From the NCBI GenBank assembly GCA_036563875.1, contig DATCLO010000047.1:1-37990 (forward strand): a stretch of 37,990 bases of DNA. The letters run 5' to 3'. The notes below the pieces were generated by a model, which was given only the letters and a program-made list of their open reading frames with translations, searched no databases and was not told the DNA's origin. Below, piece after piece: positions 33,465-37,990 of this stretch. This stretch comes from ZC4RG29 sp036563875 (GTDB taxonomy: Bacteria > Bacteroidota > Bacteroidia > Cytophagales > Cyclobacteriaceae). Position 1 is the first letter of the stretch. Every line of letters begins with the position of its first letter. A program made the position numbers and the translations under genes.

Positions 33465-34355
33465 TTATCCGGTGATCCTGTTGCGGATTCGTTCCACGAT
33501 CGCAGTGATCTCTACGAGGTTAGCGTCAGACAGCACGAGGTCAGCCCGGTTGTTCCGGATTTGTTCTTCAATGTTGAGCTTGGCGTAAACCTCTTCGAGT
33601 TGCTGAAGATCGGATGCTATGGCAGCGATCTCATTGGTTTGGTTTACCGAGGCAAGCATCTTCCGCACCTCGGATACGGAATTCTTTTGTTCGAGGATGT
33701 TTTGGATAATCGGAGTTAGGATCAGGTTGCGGGAGTCGTTCGGCAGAATGTCCTTGGGATACGACTTCACAAGACCCGTGGAGATATAAAGTCCTTCGAT
33801 GAAGCTACCCGCAATAACCTGCGCGGCGAGTTCCGTTCTGTTGTCGTTGGTGAGGAATGCCTCCGTTTTGTCTACCGTAGCGTTCAGCAGGGAAGCCAAT
33901 GAATCCTTGTTGGATATGTTTGCTTCGAAGCGGCTGACGAGTGACTCGTCGAACGTTCCGATGATGTTCAAGTTATCTGCCAGTTGCTTGCAAGTGTGCA
34001 TATAGTCGACCGCCTCCTGGGTCTTCTCATATGAACTCAGGTAACCGATGTCGGTCGCATAAACACCCAGGTTAAGCGCCACTTTGTCGCTGCGTCCCAG
34101 GTAGCTGTCTGCCTTTGAAGTAGGGTTTAAAAGACTTGCGTTGTAGTCTGCACCGGTTGACTGGAGAATGTATGGTATTTCCGATGGTTCAGGAACGTTC
34201 TTGGAAAGCTCTTCGATCTTACTCTTGATGCTCTCCTGGGCTTGTGCAAATTCATCTGATGCCTTTTCCTTGTCGCTGCCGGACTTACCGCAGGCCATCA
34301 GGAGTACCCCAGCCGAAGCTGTTAACAGAATACAGAAATATCGGGTTAATTTCAT
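33465..34355 (-). CDS. Lipoprotein of unknown function
   Basis: The 296-residue precursor has signal peptide and lipobox LLMAC (Cys22), then a polar linker (GKSGSDKEKASDEF) and an all-helical body. Segments such as DKVALNLGVYATDIGYLSSYEKTQEAVDYMHTCKQLADNL look regular and conserved. I do not recognise a known domain. Export to the periplasm or outer membrane is well supported; function is not. It is monocistronic with its own terminator. Confidence 0.82.
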   Translation of the reverse strand: MKLTRYFCILLTASAGVLLMACGKSGSDKEKASDEFAQAQESIKSKIEELSKNVPEPSEIPYILQSTGADYNASLLNPTSKADSYLGRSDKVALNLGVYATDIGYLSSYEKTQEAVDYMHTCKQLADNLNIIGTFDESLVSRFEANISNKDSLASLLNATVDKTEAFLTNDNRTELAAQVIAGSFIEGLYISTGLVKSYPKDILPNDSRNLILTPIIQNILEQKNSVSEVRKMLASVNQTNEIAAIASDLQQLEEVYAKLNIEEQIRNNRADLVLSDANLVEITAIVERIRNRITG

Positions 34356-34551
34356 CGTGAGAATGGAGTTTAAAAGGTTCAGGTAAGGCGAATGACTTGG
34401 CGATTAAGCCTTTTTTTTAGCCTCCAATTTTACTACATTTTTTAATCGAATAAAAAGAGCGTTTGTAAAATTTGGGCCATTTTTTAGGGATTCCGGGCAA
34501 CTTTGAGTAAGTTTCGTCAGAGCAAGAACCTGTGTAACCAAGTGGATCATT
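34356..34551. other. Divergent promoter gap
   Basis: The 196-nt AT-rich gap separates the lipoprotein gene from the response regulator. Only near-matches to the -7 box are present on either strand. An 8-T run at 34411-34418 is not part of a good hairpin. Confidence 0.4.
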
Positions 34552-34947
34552 ATGGTGTCGAAAGCTGTTCTTATCGACGATAGCGATATCGACCTGTTCA
34601 TTCAAAGAAGATTCCTCGAGGTCTATAAATTTTCAGAAGAACTGGTCCTGTACCGGTCCGCAGAAGAAGCGCTCAACTGGCTTCGCATGCTGAACGGGGA
34701 GGCGCCTCCGGACATTATTTTCCTCGACTTGAATATGCCCGATATCGATGGCTTTTCTTTCCTTGAGAACTTCTCACAACTCCCGGAAAACATAAGGTCG
34801 AGATCCAAGATTGTCGTGCTGACAAGCTCCAACAACAAGAAAGATAAGGAACTCGCCTTCCTGAATCAGAACGTCATCCAATTCATTACAAAGCCGCTGA
34901 AACAGGCAGATATCGAAGAATTAAAGAAGAAAATCAGCGCCTCCTGA
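34552..34947 (+). CDS. Single-domain response regulator
   Basis: The 131-residue protein is one CheY-like receiver domain. Acidic pocket residues are IDDSD (Asp9/Asp10), the phospho-acceptor is Asp59 in IIFLDLNMPDIDG, followed by VVLTSS (conserved Thr) and FITKPL (conserved Lys-Pro). There is no output domain. It would act by binding a partner or passing phosphate. No histidine kinase is nearby, so its signal is unknown. Confidence 0.93.
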   Translation: MVSKAVLIDDSDIDLFIQRRFLEVYKFSEELVLYRSAEEALNWLRMLNGEAPPDIIFLDLNMPDIDGFSFLENFSQLPENIRSRSKIVVLTSSNNKKDKELAFLNQNVIQFITKPLKQADIEELKKKISAS

Positions 34948-35024
34948 CCGCCCTCTCAACCCGTAGCGCTTGCCTATATCTCCAACCCCTTGCCCACTCA
35001 TCCTCGGGATTTACTGCCATTTGT

Positions 35025-35032
35025 TATTTTTG
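35025..35032 (+). promoter_or_regulatory. -7 box for leuS
   Basis: TATTTTTG matches TAnnTTTG and ends 20 nt before the leuS ATG at 35053. No good -33 element was found. Confidence 0.45.
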
Positions 35033-35052
35033 GGGCCTGAAATTCCTGTTAC

Positions 35053-37959
35053 ATGCCCGACTACAGCAAGGACGAGATACGACGCATAGAAGAAAAGTGG
35101 CAACGTGAGTGGGAGCGGCGACGCGTTTATGAAGTACAGGCGGATCCATCCCGACCGAAATACTACGTGCTGGACATGTTCCCCTACCCTTCGGGCTCCG
35201 GTCTTCACGTAGGCCATCCCCTGGGTTACATTGCGTCAGACATCGTAGCGCGCTATAAACGTCTGAAAGGCTACAACGTCCTTCACCCCATGGGCTTTGA
35301 CGCGTTCGGTCTTCCCGCCGAACAATACGCCATACAAACCGGACAACATCCAGCGATCACTACGGCACGTAACATCGAAACCTATAAGCGTCAGCTTAAA
35401 CAAATCGGGTTCTCGTTCGACTGGAGCCGTGAGGTGCAGACCTGTGATCCCTCGTTCTACAAATGGACACAGTGGATTTTCATGCAGCTGTTCAACGCAT
35501 GGTATAACCGTAAGGAGGGCGACGGCAGGGCTGAGCCCATTGAAACGCTGATTCGCGAACTTGAACAACACGGCAACACCCGGGTTGACGCAGCCTGCGA
35601 TGACGATACACCAACGGTAACTGCAGCGGAATGGAAGGCGATGGACGCGCGCAGCCGCGAGCAGCTGCTCCAAAAATATCGCATCGCCTACCAGTCAGAA
35701 ACGTTTGTCAACTGGTGCGCTGCCCTTGGGACGGTGCTCTCCAATGATGAAGTCAAAGACGGCGTCAGCGAACGGGGTGGCTATCCTGTCGAGCGGATCA
35801 AGATGCTGCAGTGGAGCATGCGGATTTCTGCGTATGCGGAACGGCTGCTGAAAGGCCTCGACACGATCGACTGGCCGGAGAACGTAAAGGAAATGCAGCG
35901 CAACTGGATCGGACGTTCTACCGGTTGCGAACTTGACTTCCCGCTTGAGGGAGTGGACGGTAAGTCCATACGCGTGTTCACCACACGCATCGACACGATT
36001 TATGGCGTTACCTTTATGGTGCTCGCTCCCGAGCACGAACTGGTCGCTTCAATAACTACCCCAGACCGCAAGGACGAAGTCATGGAGTATGTTGAAGTTG
36101 CGAAGAACCGATCAGAGCGGGAACGGATGAGCGAGGTCAAGCGCATCAGCGGTGTCTTCACGGGCGCTTACTGCATTAACCCATTCAACAATGAGCGCGT
36201 TCCGGTTTGGATAGCAGACTATGTTCTCGCTGGTTACGGTACAGGTGCAGTAATGGCGGTGCCGTCAAGCGATACCCGCGACTACGCTTTTGCGAAGCAT
36301 TTCAACCTGCCGATTATCGACGTACTGGAGGGACCGAACACCGACATCACCAAACCCGACTTCAACCCGAAGTCCGGAACCATGATCAACTCCGATTTTC
36401 TTAACGGCCTCCCCTGGCATGAAGCGATTGAAAAGGCGGCCGATAAAGTAGAAGCTATGGGGATTGGTCGCCGCAAGATCAACTACCGCATGCGCGACGC
36501 CATCTTCGGACGGCAACGCTATTGGGGGGAACCATTCCCCGTGTATTATAAGGATGGCGTACCTCATCTCGTTAACATGAAGGATTTGCCTATCACGCTG
36601 CCTGAAATCGACGAGTACAAGCCGACAGAAAGCGGACAGCCTCCACTAGCGCGGGCGCGCGACTGGAAATACAGACCATCACCCGGAGAAGAGTATCCTT
36701 TTGAACACACCACCATGCCCGGTTGGGCCGGTTCAAGCTGGTATTGGTACCGGTACATGGATCCAAAAAACACCGAAGCGTTTTGCAGTCGCGAAGCCGA
36801 ATCGTACTGGAAGGACGTCGACCTCTACGTCGGAGGATCCGAACACGCCACGGGTCATCTTTTGTACTCGCGCTTCTGGAACAAGGTGCTGAAAGACCTG
36901 GGATATGTGAACGCGGAAGAGCCGTTCAAAAAGATGATCAACCAGGGCCACATCCAGGGAATATCACGGTTGGCCTATCGGCTCAAGCTGACTCCCACTC
37001 TTGACCGCGAAGTATTTATCAGTAGTGACATCGTGGAACGCCTGAAAAAGTCAGGAAATACACAGGATGTTATTTCACTCCTCCGCGACAATGGTGTGAC
37101 AGTTGACGGAACGCTGGTCACCAACGCGGAGTATACACCGTTGCACGTTGATATAAATTTTGTAGAAAATGATACGCTTGATATCGCCGCGTTCCGTGAA
37201 TGGCGGCCTGAATTAAAAGCCGCAACGATCATCACGAATGAAAAAGGTGAATTCAAGTGCATCGCTGAAATCGAGAAGATGTCGAAGTCGCTGTACAATG
37301 TCGTCAACCCCGATGACATTGTCGCCAAATATGGTGCTGACACTTTGCGCATGTACGAGATGTTCCTCGGGCCTCTTGAAGTCTCAAAACCCTGGAACAC
37401 GAACGGCATTGATGGTGTTTACAAATTCCTTCGCAAGTTCTGGAACCTGTTCCACAATGAACAAGGTGAATTCAAAGTGAGCGATGAACCTGCCACGACG
37501 GATGAGCTGCGGATACTACACAAGACGATTAAGAAGGTTGCAGACGATATCGACAGGTTTTCGTTCAACACCTCTGTCAGCGAATTCATGATCTGTGCAA
37601 ATGAACTGACGACTTTGAAGTGTAACAAGCGCGCCATCCTCGAACCGCTGACCATCGTGTTGTCGCCGTTTGCACCTCACATCGCAGAAGAACTGTGGGA
37701 ATTGTTGGGACACAGCGAAACCATCCTGAACGCTGCTTATCCGGAATACGACGAAAAATACCTGGTAGCAAATTCCTTCGAATATCCCATCTCCATCAAC
37801 GGTAAAGTTCGCGCGCGAATCAACCTTGCACTGGACATGGCACCGGCAGACATCGAACGCACCGTCCTCGCTGACGGAACCATCCAAAAATGGACGGGTG
37901 GAAAACCTCCACGCAAGGTGATCATTGTCCCGGGGAAGATCGTCAACGTCGTTATTTGA
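35053..37959 (+). CDS. leuS: Leucyl-tRNA synthetase
   Basis: The 968-residue enzyme charges tRNA-Leu. The HIGH-type motif is HVGHPLGY (residues 52-59) and the KMSKS loop lies at 742-746. The editing domain is in the middle (STGCELDFPLEG, VFTTRIDTIYGVTFMVLAPEH, GTGAVMAVPSSDTRDYAFA). Two stretches are longer than in E. coli LeuS: one near residues 155-215 and one of about 70 residues before KMSKS (TPLHVDINFVENDTLDIAAF and flanks). Both resemble inserts usual in Bacteroidota, to my recollection, and explain the large size. The C-terminal anticodon-binding domain is complete. Confidence 0.97.
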   Translation: MPDYSKDEIRRIEEKWQREWERRRVYEVQADPSRPKYYVLDMFPYPSGSGLHVGHPLGYIASDIVARYKRLKGYNVLHPMGFDAFGLPAEQYAIQTGQHPAITTARNIETYKRQLKQIGFSFDWSREVQTCDPSFYKWTQWIFMQLFNAWYNRKEGDGRAEPIETLIRELEQHGNTRVDAACDDDTPTVTAAEWKAMDARSREQLLQKYRIAYQSETFVNWCAALGTVLSNDEVKDGVSERGGYPVERIKMLQWSMRISAYAERLLKGLDTIDWPENVKEMQRNWIGRSTGCELDFPLEGVDGKSIRVFTTRIDTIYGVTFMVLAPEHELVASITTPDRKDEVMEYVEVAKNRSERERMSEVKRISGVFTGAYCINPFNNERVPVWIADYVLAGYGTGAVMAVPSSDTRDYAFAKHFNLPIIDVLEGPNTDITKPDFNPKSGTMINSDFLNGLPWHEAIEKAADKVEAMGIGRRKINYRMRDAIFGRQRYWGEPFPVYYKDGVPHLVNMKDLPITLPEIDEYKPTESGQPPLARARDWKYRPSPGEEYPFEHTTMPGWAGSSWYWYRYMDPKNTEAFCSREAESYWKDVDLYVGGSEHATGHLLYSRFWNKVLKDLGYVNAEEPFKKMINQGHIQGISRLAYRLKLTPTLDREVFISSDIVERLKKSGNTQDVISLLRDNGVTVDGTLVTNAEYTPLHVDINFVENDTLDIAAFREWRPELKAATIITNEKGEFKCIAEIEKMSKSLYNVVNPDDIVAKYGADTLRMYEMFLGPLEVSKPWNTNGIDGVYKFLRKFWNLFHNEQGEFKVSDEPATTDELRILHKTIKKVADDIDRFSFNTSVSEFMICANELTTLKCNKRAILEPLTIVLSPFAPHIAEELWELLGHSETILNAAYPEYDEKYLVANSFEYPISINGKVRARINLALDMAPADIERTVLADGTIQKWTGGKPPRKVIIVPGKIVNVVI

Positions 37960-37990
37960 TTCATCTCTGCGGTAAATCACACCACAGCAC

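Overview
The window comes from a chromosome of the phylum Bacteroidota, most likely a member of the Cytophagales. The evidence is a gliding-motility gene (gldC), a TonB-dependent receptor with an N-terminal carboxypeptidase-regulatory-like domain, LeuS with the inserts typical of this phylum, the miaB / sigma54-activator / lptE / TPR / secG cluster, and several start codons preceded by a TAnnTTTG box, the phylum's -7 promoter element. Genus cannot be assigned from the sequence alone. I found no tRNA, rRNA, CRISPR array, transposase, prophage or integrase gene.

Layout. (1) 1-5965, minus strand: the 5' part of a sodium:solute symporter cut by the window edge; an intergenic stretch with two diverged copies of a hairpin-bearing repeat; a 43-residue single-pass membrane protein; a 1050-residue protein joining an NTT-like transporter region, HEAT-like repeats and a cyclic-nucleotide-binding-like domain; an OmpH/Skp-like protein; and a gamma-carbonic-anhydrase-like protein. 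(2) 6101-10692, plus strand: a tight run of miaB, a receiver-less sigma54 activator, lptE, a TPR-ended protein and secG, which meets a convergent unknown gene with a 1-nt gap. (3) 11776-13707: groES-groEL, followed by a terminator and a long degenerate heptamer array. (4) 14170-19365: a TerB-like protein facing a minus-strand set of three transporters (POT-like, POT, OPT), which look like a peptide uptake operon. (5) 19630-27458, plus strand: pckA, then ftsX-DUF3098-uppP-truB-ribF-aacS with short gaps or overlaps, then gldC. (6) 27636-32050: a TonB-dependent receptor followed 11 nt later by an outer-membrane SGNH-hydrolase-like lipoprotein. (7) 32103-34355, minus strand: a secreted rhodanese, a YdcF/DUF218 protein, a possible 26-residue membrane peptide and an unknown lipoprotein. 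(8) 34552-37959, plus strand: a single-domain response regulator and leuS.

Most of the content is core metabolism and envelope biology: translation (miaB, truB, leuS), folding (groESL), export and outer-membrane assembly (secG, lptE, OmpH), and wall and division (ftsX, uppP). The less expected signals lie between genes. They are a duplicated hairpin element whose stem changes are compensatory, several unrelated 6-8-nt tandem arrays (two of which occur as facing inverted pairs), and a sigma54-like promoter with repeated upstream sites before groES. I see no clear defence or other novel multi-gene system. The best candidates for something undescribed are the twin hairpin element, the inverted tandem arrays and the transporter-HEAT-cNBD protein with its small partner.
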